Under the pieces are notes generated by a model. The model had not been told where the DNA came from. It was given only the letters and a program-made list of their open reading frames with translations, and ran no database searches. Made by a program: the position numbers and the translations under genes. From Bacillota bacterium (GTDB lineage Bacteria > Bacillota > Clostridia > Acetivibrionales > DSM-1351), in NCBI GenBank assembly GCA_023460955.1, contig JAEWOH010000056.1, positions 1 through 64,000 of the forward strand: a stretch of 64,000 bases of DNA, in the 5' to 3' direction. Of this stretch, positions 23,928-33,662 are shown piece by piece. How positions within the stretch are numbered: position 1 is the stretch's first letter; each line of letters begins with the position of its first letter.

Positions 23928-24950
23928 TTAAGGCATTACCATAAATACTGACGGAACCGATCTTTCTCCCAGAGCATCAGATGGTGTATTAATTACTTTT
24001 CCATCATAATACATTGTAGCAGAGGAACCTCCATCAAGATTTGCCGCATTAACAGCACCGTGCTTCAACATAATATCCTGTACCTCCTTTAAGGTTGCTC
24101 CAAAGGATTTAAGACTTCTGCCGTCAATAACAAGAAGCAGCACGGAGCCATCCTCCTTCTGACCTATGACTGTTCTTGGCGAGATACCCCAGCCTCCGTC
24201 ACCTTTTACGGTAGGCTTACCGTTAACTACCAAGGGAGGGCCGAAACTGATAGCTTCTTTAACCTTATATTTCTTTAAATCATTTTCAGAATGTTTTCCT
24301 ACAATGAGCATCCCATCTTCTGTAAACGCTATTGTATCTCTTTTTTTATTTTTATCTTTAATTTGTCCGCTTATATATTTACCGTCACTTATTAAATATC
24401 CAAGTGGAGCCCCTCCGGTACCCGCCCACTTTGTATCGATGAAACCACCGCCGTTAATAGCAGCTACCGCACCATTTCTCCTCGCTATACTGCTGGTTGT
24501 CTCACCTGCTCTTGGCATCTGATTGGAATACCCTACCTTTATTCTGGTGGGATCCTGTACTAAGAGCATCTTTCCGTTAAAATTACCGCTTTCAATATCA
24601 AATACTTCAATTTTTCTTGTATGCTTTATTCCGAATTTGAGTAATTTAATTGCTTCTGTATCCACATCTGATATTGCGTAGCCGTCACCAAGGATTCTTG
24701 CAATGGCGTTTTCAGACAGAAAGGTTTTAGGTATTTTCTGAAGAGTAAAGGAATTCCAAGTCATACCGATAACCGTTCTCTTAACATTATCAAATGGGCC
24801 ATAGAAAACCAATAGCGGTGTTGTCAGTGACATAAATAAAAATTCGAAAATCAAAAAATAAGCAAAGCTCCTCAGCTTTGATTTCGGCTTTTTCTTTTTT
24901 ACCTGCCTGAGCTGATTCTGCTGCTGTTCATTTATAATTAAGTTATCCAT
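23928..24950 (-). CDS. NAGPA/DUF2233 phosphodiester glycosidase family protein
   Basis: 340 residues. Single N-terminal membrane segment (residues 28-50, FAYFLIFEFLFMSLTTPLLVF) after a basic cytoplasmic tail; the domain outside matches the NAGPA family, with AAINGGGFI, GISPRTVIGQKEDGSVLLLVIDGR and the signature NAANLDGGSSATMYYDG. Human relatives uncover N-acetylglucosamine-phosphodiesters; bacterial members are thought to act on cell-wall or capsule glycan phosphodiesters. Substrate here unknown. Confidence 0.88.
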   Translation of the reverse strand: MDNLIINEQQQNQLRQVKKKKPKSKLRSFAYFLIFEFLFMSLTTPLLVFYGPFDNVKRTVIGMTWNSFTLQKIPKTFLSENAIARILGDGYAISDVDTEAIKLLKFGIKHTRKIEVFDIESGNFNGKMLLVQDPTRIKVGYSNQMPRAGETTSSIARRNGAVAAINGGGFIDTKWAGTGGAPLGYLISDGKYISGQIKDKNKKRDTIAFTEDGMLIVGKHSENDLKKYKVKEAISFGPPLVVNGKPTVKGDGGWGISPRTVIGQKEDGSVLLLVIDGRSLKSFGATLKEVQDIMLKHGAVNAANLDGGSSATMYYDGKVINTPSDALGERSVPSVFMVMP

Positions 24951-25035
24951 TTAACCCCCTAAGCAAAAAAACGAAAAATCTCACTATTACCTGATATTTT
25001 CTTTTAACAAGTTTTATAACAAGGTTCTTTACAAG

Positions 25036-25062
25036 AAAAAAGCATACACCTTCGTGTATACT
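25036..25062 (-). terminator. terminator after the 25182-25586 gene
   Basis: On the minus strand GTATACAC pairs with GTGTATGC around GAAG and is followed by TTTTTTC. Located 120 bases past the stop; the DNA between 24951 and 25181 holds nothing else recognised. Confidence 0.75.
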
Positions 25063-25181
25063 TATATCTTTAAATATAAAAAGTAATTATATTATAATAT
25101 TCTGCGGCGTAGATTTCAAACAAATCACAAAAAATTAATAATTGTAATATTTGTTTTATAAGAAATTGTTTGACAACAAGG

Positions 25182-25586
25182 TCAGGCACCAATTCTAAGT
25201 TTGTCCAGTGCTCTGTGAACACGTTCAAACACTAAGCCTGCCAGACACCATGCAGGGGCATAATCCAATCTGACTATACCTTCAACAGCAAATCTGCCGA
25301 AATATTGCCATGGATAGACGTGCAGGATGCTAAGAATTAATTTGCCGGTAGAATATTCTATACCCCAAATTATTACAACCCAAATTAATCCTCTCAGAAC
25401 CACATTCCATGACCGGATAATATCATGGAGAGGTTCAAGGAACACACCGCAACCGTATATAAAAAACATCCACAGGCTGGTGTAAGCTTCCAACGTCATG
25501 TTGCCATTCATTAAGGAATATAGTCCGGTCCAGACTATTTCCATGCTCCAGCCGATAATACCATAAATAAAGAATCGTTTTATCAT
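25182..25586 (-). CDS. small multi-membrane protein of the PF06541 (CmpB-like) family
   Basis: 134 residues from the ATG at 25586 (MIKRFFIYGIIGWSMEIVWT), preferred because family members begin just before the first membrane helix; the frame reaches 25634 but neither start has a good ribosome site. Four hydrophobic segments and the motifs GWSMEIVWTG, WMFFIYGCGVFLEPLHD and GIEYSTGKLIL are characteristic of the putative ABC-transporter type IV family. No ATPase partner is nearby, so transport function is unproven. Confidence 0.7.
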   Translation of the reverse strand: MIKRFFIYGIIGWSMEIVWTGLYSLMNGNMTLEAYTSLWMFFIYGCGVFLEPLHDIIRSWNVVLRGLIWVVIIWGIEYSTGKLILSILHVYPWQYFGRFAVEGIVRLDYAPAWCLAGLVFERVHRALDKLRIGA

Positions 25587-25867
25587 AATATATATTTTTA
25601 TCACATAATGGCACTTTTTATTTATGAAATTCATAATTTAACAAAAGTATTTTTTTCCATATATTTTTTAAATTCTTAAAATAAGTAAATATATATTTAT
25701 TCAATACAAATACTACCAATGATAATTCTTTTATGTTATCATAACGCATATATTCAATTTGAACTAATAGAGTCTAAAAATTATAAAGCTGTAAATTTCA
25801 GCTTTGATTTTATAAATTACGGGTAGAAATAATATAACTACATCAATTACGAGATCGGAGGCTTTGT

Positions 25868-28426
25868 ATGTATCTAGTTGGTAAAATAAACGTAATATCT
25901 GCTTTACCTGAGAAATTCAAGAGATTAAATGACATAGCATATAACTTATGGTGGTCCTGGAATGTTGAAGCTATCGAACTTTACAAGGACGTTGACCCTG
26001 ATTTATGGGAAAAGCTCGGTAAAAACCCTGTTAGATTTCTTCAGGAGGTAAGTCAAAAAAAGCTCCAGTCAAAGCTGGAGGATCCGGAATATATGAATAA
26101 ACTGGATAAGGTTGTTGCTACTTTTGACAGCTATATGTCCGAAAAAGAAACCTGGTATTCAAAAAATCATCCGGAGGGTGCCGGAAGTATAGCATATTTT
26201 TCTGCGGAGTACGGACTTAGCGAAGTTCTTCCTATATATTCCGGAGGCTTGGGAGTGCTGTCCGGAGACCATTGTAAGTCAGCCAGTGACCTTGGTTTGC
26301 CATTTACGGCCATAGGACTTTTTTACAAGCAGGGCTATTTCAGCCAAAGAATAAATATACATGGCTGGCAGGAAACCTGCTTTAATAATTTAAATGTTTC
26401 TCAGCTGCCTATCCTTCCCGCATTAAACGGAAACGGTGAACAGGCTGAAATTAATATAACCTTTGCCGGAAGGACTGTTTATGCCCGAGTCTGGAAGGTG
26501 CAAATCGGAAGAATCAATCTTTACCTGATGGATACCGATGTACCCCAGAACAGTCCTTCAGACAGATCGTTGACCGCAAGGCTTTATGGAGGAGATCAGG
26601 AAACCAGAATACAGCAGGAAATCTTCCTGGGTATTGGCGGAATACGTGTTTTGGATGCCTTGAACCTTCATCCAACTGTGTATCATATGAATGAAGGACA
26701 TTCCTCTTTCATGGGTCTGGAATTGATAAGGAAGCTTATTAATGAAAAGCATCTGACTTTTAAGGAAGCAAAACAAATTGTGTCCAACTCTGCAATATTT
26801 ACCACCCATACCCCTGTTCCTGCCGGCAACGATACCTTCCCTCTTTATATGATGGATAAGTACTTCGGGGACTTCTGGGGCCAATTGGGTTTGAGCAGAT
26901 ATGACTTTCTTGAGTTGGGGCTGAAGAAACCTGAGGATCAGAATTTTAACATGACTGTACTGGCCCTTACTCTGGCCGGCAGGAAAAACGGTGTGAGCAG
27001 ACTTCACGGTGCTGTATCCAGAGACATCTTCGGAGATGTTTGGCCGGAGGTGCCAAAGGATGATGTTCCAATTACTCATGTAACCAATGGAATTCACACA
27101 CTTACCTGGCTATCACCGCAAATTAAGGAGCTTTATAACAAGTACCTGAAGCCAGACTGGAAAACAAATATCTACGATTCATCAACCTTTGAAGATATCG
27201 ACAGTATTCCTGATGAGGAACTATGGAATACCCATAAGCAATTAAAGCACAAGCTCATCGCCTTTGTAAGGGATAGACTTAAAGCTCAGAGGCTGGCTAA
27301 CGGTGAATCAATGGAAGCTATACGTCAGGTAGATTCCTTCCTTGACCCGGATGCTCTGACAATCGGCTTTGCAAGAAGATTTGCAACCTATAAGAGAGCT
27401 AATCTCATATTCAGAAATCTTGCAAGAATTCAGAATATATTAAATAACCCGGAAAAGCCCGTGCAGATAATTTTTGCGGGAAAGGCTCATCCTGCGGATG
27501 GACCGGCCCATGACGTTATAAAGAATATAAATGATATTGCAAGGCAGGAAGGCTTCTATGGAAAGGTAATACTTCTGGAAAATTACAATATGACAGTTGC
27601 TAGCAACCTTGTACAGGGTGTGGACGTATGGATGAACAATCCCAGACGTCCTCTTGAAGCAAGCGGAACCAGCGGCCAGAAGGTTTGCATAAACGGAGTA
27701 ATCAATTTCAGTATATTGGACGGCTGGTGGTGCGAGGGCTATGACGGTGAAAACGGTTGGGTTATCGGCGATGAAACTGAATTTGACAATGAAAACTCAC
27801 AGGATAATATAGACAGCGAATCCATTTATGATACTCTTGAACAAAAAATCGTTCCTCTGTTCTACAAGCTCAACGATAAAGGAATACCGGAAGAATGGAT
27901 TCGTATTATGAAGAATTCAATAAAGTCTCTGGCGTGGAATTACAGTACTGACAGAATGGTCAAGGAATACACAGAAAGGATGTACCTGCCGGCAATGACA
28001 GGAGCCTTTAAAATGCTGAATGATTACTGTAATCCTGCCAGAGCCTACAGTTCTTTTGAGCAACATATAAATAATAATTGGGCTCAGGTACAGCTTATAG
28101 CTGAGAAAAATGCAAATGATCTCAGAGATTATAAATCCAGCTCGGGTCAGGAAATCTACCTCTCAGTGAACGCTCAGCTGGGAGCTATCGATCCGACAAA
28201 TGTAGAAGTAGAAGTGTATTATGGAAATCTAGAAAATGGTCGTATTGTCAATGCCCAGTCATTAGAGATGAACTGCGTTGAAAAGCTCAGTGAAAATCTA
28301 TACAGGTATGAAATCAACCTGAATATCGAGGATGGAGGAGAATATGCCTACACCTTCAGAGCAACTCCTAAGCACCCGGATATAATCAACAGATTTGATT
28401 TGGGGCTCATCAGGTGGGTAATGTAA
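25868..28426 (+). CDS. glgP: alpha-glucan phosphorylase (GT35, TIGR02094 type)
   Basis: 852 residues. Phosphorolyses alpha-1,4-glucans (glycogen, maltodextrin) to glucose 1-phosphate, using PLP. N-terminal DUF3417 extension (residues 5-110, RLNDIAYNLWWSWNVEAIELY), then IAYFSAEYGLSEVLPIYSGGLGVLSGDH, VYHMNEGHSSF, TTHTPVPAGND, and the PLP site PRRPLEASGTSGQKVCINGVINFSILDGWW. A strong ribosome site (ATCGGAGG) precedes the ATG. A C-terminal 150-residue domain is typical of this bacterial-archaeal subgroup. Monocistronic with its own terminator. Confidence 0.95.
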   Translation: MYLVGKINVISALPEKFKRLNDIAYNLWWSWNVEAIELYKDVDPDLWEKLGKNPVRFLQEVSQKKLQSKLEDPEYMNKLDKVVATFDSYMSEKETWYSKNHPEGAGSIAYFSAEYGLSEVLPIYSGGLGVLSGDHCKSASDLGLPFTAIGLFYKQGYFSQRINIHGWQETCFNNLNVSQLPILPALNGNGEQAEINITFAGRTVYARVWKVQIGRINLYLMDTDVPQNSPSDRSLTARLYGGDQETRIQQEIFLGIGGIRVLDALNLHPTVYHMNEGHSSFMGLELIRKLINEKHLTFKEAKQIVSNSAIFTTHTPVPAGNDTFPLYMMDKYFGDFWGQLGLSRYDFLELGLKKPEDQNFNMTVLALTLAGRKNGVSRLHGAVSRDIFGDVWPEVPKDDVPITHVTNGIHTLTWLSPQIKELYNKYLKPDWKTNIYDSSTFEDIDSIPDEELWNTHKQLKHKLIAFVRDRLKAQRLANGESMEAIRQVDSFLDPDALTIGFARRFATYKRANLIFRNLARIQNILNNPEKPVQIIFAGKAHPADGPAHDVIKNINDIARQEGFYGKVILLENYNMTVASNLVQGVDVWMNNPRRPLEASGTSGQKVCINGVINFSILDGWWCEGYDGENGWVIGDETEFDNENSQDNIDSESIYDTLEQKIVPLFYKLNDKGIPEEWIRIMKNSIKSLAWNYSTDRMVKEYTERMYLPAMTGAFKMLNDYCNPARAYSSFEQHINNNWAQVQLIAEKNANDLRDYKSSSGQEIYLSVNAQLGAIDPTNVEVEVYYGNLENGRIVNAQSLEMNCVEKLSENLYRYEINLNIEDGGEYAYTFRATPKHPDIINRFDLGLIRWVM

Positions 28427-28464
28427 TTACTAATAAAAAAAGAATCAAATAAAAAGGCACATTC

Positions 28465-28496
28465 AAAAGCAGTCGGCTCAATGACGACTGCTTTTT
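28465..28496. terminator. bidirectional terminator between glgP and the activase gene
   Basis: AAAAGCAGTCG (28465-28475) pairs with CGACTGCTTTT (28486-28496), flanked by T on the plus side and A on the left, so it serves both convergent genes. Confidence 0.85.
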
Positions 28497-28508
28497 CGTT
28501 TAATAAAT

Positions 28509-29477
28509 TCAAGCTGTTCCGCTCCATTTTCCGCACTTGTCTCCCCAGCAGGCAACAGGATCATCATTATAAGTAATCTGTACAATCTCACAACAGTTTG
28601 AACAACCTGAGCATTCCTTGCTTTCTGTGGTGTAGGAACCATTCAGCTTATCAAAACCCTTAAAGTGGGTTTTACCTGAAGCTGCCTCTATATTTTCTCT
28701 TGCCAGAAGTGCCACTCCATAAGCTCCCATAACATCAAAGTGCTCGGGTATTATTATCTGCACTCCCAGTGCCTTTTCAAAAGCTTTGACAATTCCTATA
28801 TTTGCTGCAACTCCCCCTTGGAATACTATGGGAGAATCAAGTTTTTTACCTTTTGCAAGATTGGCAAGATAATTCCTTACCAGGGCCTCACATAAACCAC
28901 CGATGATATCTTCTCTCGAATGTCCCATCTGCTGTTTATGTATCATATCACTTTCAGCAAAAACAGCACAGCGGCCCGCAATTCTTACAGGGTTTTTTGA
29001 GTTAAGGGCATAGGAGCCGAAATCCTCAATTGCAATGCCTATTCTTGATGCCTGTCTATCCAGAAATGACCCTGTGCCGGCCGCGCACACGGTATTCATT
29101 GCAAAGTCATATACCACTTTATTTTTGAGCAGTATAATCTTGGAATCCTGCCCTCCGATTTCAATAATTGTTCTGACATCTGAGATGGACTTTTGGGAGG
29201 CTACTGCATGGGCTGTTATTTCATTCTTTACTACATCAGCGCCTACAATTGCAGCTGCCAGCTGCCTGCCACTGCCTGTAGTCCCAACGCCTTCTATTGA
29301 AATACTTTTGCCAATACGCTTCTCAATATCTTTGAGCCCCCTGCGAATAGACTCAATTGGCTGTCCTTCAGTACGTAGATATTGTTTGTCAAGAACCTTG
29401 TCGTCTTCGTCAATAAGTGTGATGTTGGTACTTACAGAGCCAACATCAATACCCATATAACATTTTATTCTGCTCAT
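28509..29477 (-). CDS. acyl-CoA dehydratase activase-type ATPase (BadF/HgdC family)
   Basis: 322 residues from the ATG at 29477; the first ATG (29489) sits directly on GAAGGG, too close. ASKHA-fold ATPase: CYMGIDVGSVSTNITLID (phosphate 1), IEIGGQDSKII, and NTVCAAGTGSFLDRQA plus GRCAVFAESD, whose Cys residues hold the inter-subunit 4Fe-4S cluster in HgdC/FldI. A C-terminal Cys cluster (CSGCSNCCEIVQ, CWGDKCGKW) is extra. Archetypes use ATP to inject an electron into 2-hydroxyacyl-CoA dehydratases. Overlaps the next upstream gene by 32 bases: one operon of three. Confidence 0.88.
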   Translation of the reverse strand: MSRIKCYMGIDVGSVSTNITLIDEDDKVLDKQYLRTEGQPIESIRRGLKDIEKRIGKSISIEGVGTTGSGRQLAAAIVGADVVKNEITAHAVASQKSISDVRTIIEIGGQDSKIILLKNKVVYDFAMNTVCAAGTGSFLDRQASRIGIAIEDFGSYALNSKNPVRIAGRCAVFAESDMIHKQQMGHSREDIIGGLCEALVRNYLANLAKGKKLDSPIVFQGGVAANIGIVKAFEKALGVQIIIPEHFDVMGAYGVALLARENIEAASGKTHFKGFDKLNGSYTTESKECSGCSNCCEIVQITYNDDPVACWGDKCGKWSGTA

Positions 29478-30561
29478 TAAAGTGCTCATCCCTTCTCTTC
29501 TTAATTAAGTCAACAAATGCTTCAACTCTTGTATTAAACCCTGCTTCCCCAGTCATTTCATCACGGATTATTGTCATTACGGGTATTTGATAATTTTCTT
29601 CAACCGCCGGAAGAATAGCTTGCGAAACTATTTCAGGCATACAGCCTAACGGATAGAGATGTATTACACCATCAAAGCCTTCTTTGGCATGAACAACTGT
29701 ATTGCCTACGGTATGGTGAGCATGTCCTCCGACCATACCGCTCATATATTGTTTAGATGCCCTCACCTCTTCAGATTCTATAGGAAGATGAAGTGCTTTT
29801 TTAAACATGTCATTTATAATCCAACCACTTACAGTTACTTGTCTTGTAACCTCAACGCCCATATTTCCCAGAATTCTTTCAATTGAGAAATTTGCATATG
29901 GTTCAATGGTGGTGTAGATCTCACCGACAATTCCCACTTTCAGGGGTTTTGCCTTATTGTTTAAAGGCAGCTTTCTAAGCTTCCTTTCAGTCTGTTTGAT
30001 AGTCCGGAGAATATCCTTTGAACCATTTACTTTCAGAATATCTGTCTGAAACCCTCGGTAAATTTTATCGACACTTCCGGCTTCAAGCTGCCTTGCACGG
30101 ACTATCCTCGACAATTTTTCCAGATTGTCAAGTTCAACTGCCACATTTTTAGCCGAATTAACTACTTTGGCAACGTTTAGATAGTTTGAATTGCCGCTAA
30201 TTTTTTTCACTCTTGCACCCAGTTCCTTTATTCCCTGTTCAGGAACCTCAAGCGTAACTATATCCATTTTAATTCCAATATCATTTACCGTCTTTTTTAA
30301 CATCTCTCCGAAATACCCAAGTTTGCATGGTCCACACCCTCCGGTTATCAGCATGGTATCGGCGCCCAGTTCATGAGCCTGAAGCATATTCCCAACAAAA
30401 AGCTTAAAGGGAAGACAATGTGCTTCAGCTGTATATTTCGACCCGATTTCCAAGGTTTTGTTGGTATTAAAGGGAGGTACTATACAGTCTGTACCAAAAT
30501 CGTCCAAAAAGGATTTAGCTATAATATAAGTATTACCTATATGAGGAAATGTTATTTTCAT
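29446..30561 (-). CDS. 2-hydroxyacyl-CoA dehydratase-like / activase-related protein
   Basis: 371 residues from the ATG at 30561 (AGGAGG upstream). Residues resemble the CoA-dehydratase component fold: VPPFNTNKTLEIGSKYTAEAHCLPFK, DTMLITGGCGPCKLGYF and LYPLGCMPEIVSQAILP provide conserved Cys residues for an Fe-S cluster. It overlaps both neighbours (32 bases downstream, 29 bases upstream), implying a complex with them. In many clostridia the same modules are fused in one protein of about 1400 residues; physiological substrate is unknown. Confidence 0.8.
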   Translation of the reverse strand: MKITFPHIGNTYIIAKSFLDDFGTDCIVPPFNTNKTLEIGSKYTAEAHCLPFKLFVGNMLQAHELGADTMLITGGCGPCKLGYFGEMLKKTVNDIGIKMDIVTLEVPEQGIKELGARVKKISGNSNYLNVAKVVNSAKNVAVELDNLEKLSRIVRARQLEAGSVDKIYRGFQTDILKVNGSKDILRTIKQTERKLRKLPLNNKAKPLKVGIVGEIYTTIEPYANFSIERILGNMGVEVTRQVTVSGWIINDMFKKALHLPIESEEVRASKQYMSGMVGGHAHHTVGNTVVHAKEGFDGVIHLYPLGCMPEIVSQAILPAVEENYQIPVMTIIRDEMTGEAGFNTRVEAFVDLIKKRRDEHFNEQNKMLYGY

Positions 30562-31531
30562 TTGCGCCCCTCCTGACAATCATGTCTACAAATGCTTCAA
30601 GTCTTGTACAAAAGCCTGCTTCTGCTGAGTGTTCATCCAACACCAGCTTCATAAAAGGAATATCACTTTCAGTCCTAACTTTCTTTTCTACAAGTTCAAT
30701 AACAAAGCTGTCAACACCACAGCCAAAGGAGGTCAGAGCTATAACCCCATCGATTCCGCCATTTTCAATCAGTTGAATAGTTCCTCCATAAGCTCGTGTA
30801 CCGTAATCCCAAAAGAGTTTTTTATCGAGTTCCTGACACTTCTCACATGATTCCTGATAGTCAAGCATATCCAGAGTAACAACACCGATACCATAACCTC
30901 TCAGCTTTCGGATCAGTTCCATATTTATAAAGCTGTCATAAACCGTATAGCAGTGTCCCAACACAGCGACGGTAATATTTGTACTTCGTTTTTGAATTAC
31001 TCGTAAAGGCATTGTGCCTACTTCCTGTTTGAACTCGTCCAGCAGCACTCCGGATTTCATAACCTTTCTCTCGTTTCTGTATGCCTCCAACGCATTTTTA
31101 TAGGCATCCTTTATTTTCTGCTTGTCCTTTGTAATAAACTCCCCTGTGTATTGGGCCGCAACCCAAGAGTTCTTTTCGGAGTTGCGCAGGTTTATTTCAG
31201 TATCAATTATTCTGGGCAGCACTTTAACGGTGTTTCTAATCATATCCTGAATCCCTGCGACTTCCGGACAAATATACTGCCTCTTTGAAATACTTGTAAA
31301 TTTGGGTAAGAAAAGCATATCAACTTTACCAAGAAGATTTATAACATGCCCATAATAAGCTTTTATCGGCAGACAAGCCTCTGATACGCAGTTGTTTGCG
31401 CCATCCAGCAAAACGTTCTTATTTGTCTTATCAGATATTACTATTTCAGCACCCAGTTCTGTAAAAAAGTTTTCCCACAGTGTAGAAAACTTATAGTAAT
31501 ATAATCCTCTGGGTATTCCTACTTTTATCAT
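30533..31531 (-). CDS. DUF2229 protein, activase-related
   Basis: 332 residues from the ATG at 31531 (GGAGG upstream); the longer frame to 31570 lacks a ribosome site. MIKVGIPRGLYYYKFSTLW, NCVSEACLPIKAYYGHV, FLPKFTSISKRQYICPEVAG and LTSFGCGVDSFVIELVEKK are the DUF2229 hallmarks, with conserved Cys for a probable Fe-S cluster. First gene of the three-gene operon with the ATPase and its dehydratase-like partner. Function unproven. Confidence 0.82.
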   Translation of the reverse strand: MIKVGIPRGLYYYKFSTLWENFFTELGAEIVISDKTNKNVLLDGANNCVSEACLPIKAYYGHVINLLGKVDMLFLPKFTSISKRQYICPEVAGIQDMIRNTVKVLPRIIDTEINLRNSEKNSWVAAQYTGEFITKDKQKIKDAYKNALEAYRNERKVMKSGVLLDEFKQEVGTMPLRVIQKRSTNITVAVLGHCYTVYDSFINMELIRKLRGYGIGVVTLDMLDYQESCEKCQELDKKLFWDYGTRAYGGTIQLIENGGIDGVIALTSFGCGVDSFVIELVEKKVRTESDIPFMKLVLDEHSAEAGFCTRLEAFVDMIVRRGANENNISSYR

Positions 31532-31602
31532 CACGCCTCCATCAAAAGCCATTGAATTTAAATTGATCAAGCCTAACTACCTGTTTACCGGCAATAAACA
31601 GC

Positions 31603-31644
31603 ATAAAAAAAAATCCACTCTCAATTCATTATTGACGTGGATTT
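31603..31644 (-). terminator. terminator after the ABC permease gene
   Basis: On the minus strand AAATCCAC (31644-31637) pairs with GTGGATTT (31618-31611), followed by TTTTTTTT. It ends the Bce-type operon. Confidence 0.8.
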
Positions 31645-31661
31645 AAGCTGTTATACTTTAT

Positions 31662-33662
31662 TTATTTAACTGAGGCTCTCTCAATTATTCTTCTATAATA
31701 ATTATCCGAAACTACCTTGCAGAATATTAGCTGAAGAACGATGTATATTCCTGCTATTTTTACGCTTGCGCTCCAAAATTCTTTATAAAGGTCATTCCCA
31801 CCCATGATTGACTGTATTATCAGCATAAGACATACACCCATAAACAACCCGAGAATAAGAGGGATTATAAATAAAAAACCTGTCTGGGTATTTACAAATC
31901 TCTTAAACTCTTTTCTTATTACACCTAGTTTTCTCAGCTGAGAATATTTCTTCGCCATCTTATCGGTATTTTCATATTGTCTGAATAGCAATATCAGTAT
32001 CGTAGCTGCAAAAAACAGAATACTTATGAAATTAGTTACAAATACAAAGGTTGAGTAGAGGTGTCGCATAAGATCATACCCTGCATAATCGCCGAATACC
32101 ATAAAGTGCTTTGCCAGTGGATTGCTCTTATCCCTCAATTCATTGAGTTTGTCGAAAACCATTTTGGTTTTTCTCCAGTTGTCAACACGGATATCATTTA
32201 TAGTACCTCTATAAGCTTTGTTTGAATTGTAGAATTTATTATATTCACTATCATCAACTACCAGGATATATCTGTTTCCGATAACAATTTCACTGCTAAA
32301 TCGATTATTGAAAATAGTACCTTTTATAACCAGCTTTTCAGATAAACTCCCATTACTTATACTTATTTCATTAAGCTGACTCTCAGGAGGCGAAGCCAAG
32401 GGATCTGGTGCAAGTATCTGCGCTTCCCCCTTATTAATCCGGACTTCATCCCCGGTCATCGATTTTAAGGTTGTCTCGCTTATAATACAAATTGGAAGGG
32501 TCGATCTAATGTCTTTTAAATCATTATCTACCTGACCGTTACCGGGCTCGGTGTTTTCCGAGAGTACATCCTTCTGCTTGAAGGAAAAAGTACAGGGATA
32601 TTTTAAATGCTTCTGAAGTCCTGCACCACTTTCTTCTACCAGTTGGTCCACATAACCCTCGTCAAATTTATTGACACCTAACGCCTCGATATAGGTAATT
32701 ACCTGTTCTGGTGTTGATTCGACTATTTTATCAGCTATACTGAGTAATGCGAAGGTTGATGCTGAGCATAATAAAATCATTCCGCTAAGTATACTTAATA
32801 AGAAAAGTACTTTAGCATTTTTCTTGGAAGTATATTTTAATTCAGACAGGTTTAGCAGACTCTTACCATAAAGCTCCTTATTCCTTTTTACCGCTGCAGA
32901 TAAAATTCCCGTAATATTAGATATGAAAATATACATACCTGCCATTCCTGCCACAATTGCCAGAAGAACAGGCAGCTTTTCCATGGCAATATCTCTGTTT
33001 GCAGCAGCTGCAACAGCTACTGCAGCAAAACCAGCCATTAATATCAACCCCAGAACTGCCAGGAAACCGTGGCTTTTTGCAGTAAACTCCGATTCTCTGT
33101 CAGACGTCATGAGTCTTCGTATATTCATTTTCCTCTTAGAAATAATTGTGATAAAAATGTTTACAGCATATATAACAATAAATACTATGGCAGTAAGCAA
33201 AAAACTTCTATAGTCAAGAACGAATTTTCCGTTTTCCTCTCCGATTAATTTCATATTAATCATATACACCAGCCTGGAGAAGACAGCGCCGACTGCTATT
33301 CCGGATGCAATTGAAGCTAACAGGATAACCATATCCTCAAAAATTATCAGCTTGGTAATATCTCTGTTAGTCATTCCCATTGTCATATAAAGTCCGAATT
33401 CTTTTGACCTGCTCTTATTTTTACTGTTATTAATATAGCTGATAAAGCCTACAGAAAACAGTGACAGAATTACAACCATTATCGAGAAGACATATTCGGC
33501 ACCCATCCCTGCTGACTTCATAAAATCATCGATTTCTTTGCTGAAGGTTAGGTTTGAGAAGATAAAAAATATTGCAATGGTAAAAGTACTACATAGAAAA
33601 AATGCTATATATTTACGAATTCCGTATTTAAAATTTTTCCATACGATTCCGCTAAATGTCAT
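31662..33662 (-). CDS. ABC transporter permease, BceB/FtsX type
   Basis: 666 residues from the ATG at 33662, preceded by GGGGAGG inside the end of the ATPase gene (11-base overlap); the longer frame to 33713 is discarded. Starts MTFSGIVWKNFKYGIRKYIAFF, the usual N-terminus of Bce-type permeases. About ten membrane segments, with FtsX domains (FSVGFISYINNSKNKSRSKEFGLYMTMGMTNRDITKLIIFED) and a large extracytoplasmic insert of roughly 200 residues (about 325-530), the peptide-sensing domain of this group. Works with the adjacent ATPase to free lipid II-type targets from peptide antibiotics. Confidence 0.88.
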   Translation of the reverse strand: MTFSGIVWKNFKYGIRKYIAFFLCSTFTIAIFFIFSNLTFSKEIDDFMKSAGMGAEYVFSIMVVILSLFSVGFISYINNSKNKSRSKEFGLYMTMGMTNRDITKLIIFEDMVILLASIASGIAVGAVFSRLVYMINMKLIGEENGKFVLDYRSFLLTAIVFIVIYAVNIFITIISKRKMNIRRLMTSDRESEFTAKSHGFLAVLGLILMAGFAAVAVAAAANRDIAMEKLPVLLAIVAGMAGMYIFISNITGILSAAVKRNKELYGKSLLNLSELKYTSKKNAKVLFLLSILSGMILLCSASTFALLSIADKIVESTPEQVITYIEALGVNKFDEGYVDQLVEESGAGLQKHLKYPCTFSFKQKDVLSENTEPGNGQVDNDLKDIRSTLPICIISETTLKSMTGDEVRINKGEAQILAPDPLASPPESQLNEISISNGSLSEKLVIKGTIFNNRFSSEIVIGNRYILVVDDSEYNKFYNSNKAYRGTINDIRVDNWRKTKMVFDKLNELRDKSNPLAKHFMVFGDYAGYDLMRHLYSTFVFVTNFISILFFAATILILLFRQYENTDKMAKKYSQLRKLGVIRKEFKRFVNTQTGFLFIIPLILGLFMGVCLMLIIQSIMGGNDLYKEFWSASVKIAGIYIVLQLIFCKVVSDNYYRRIIERASVK

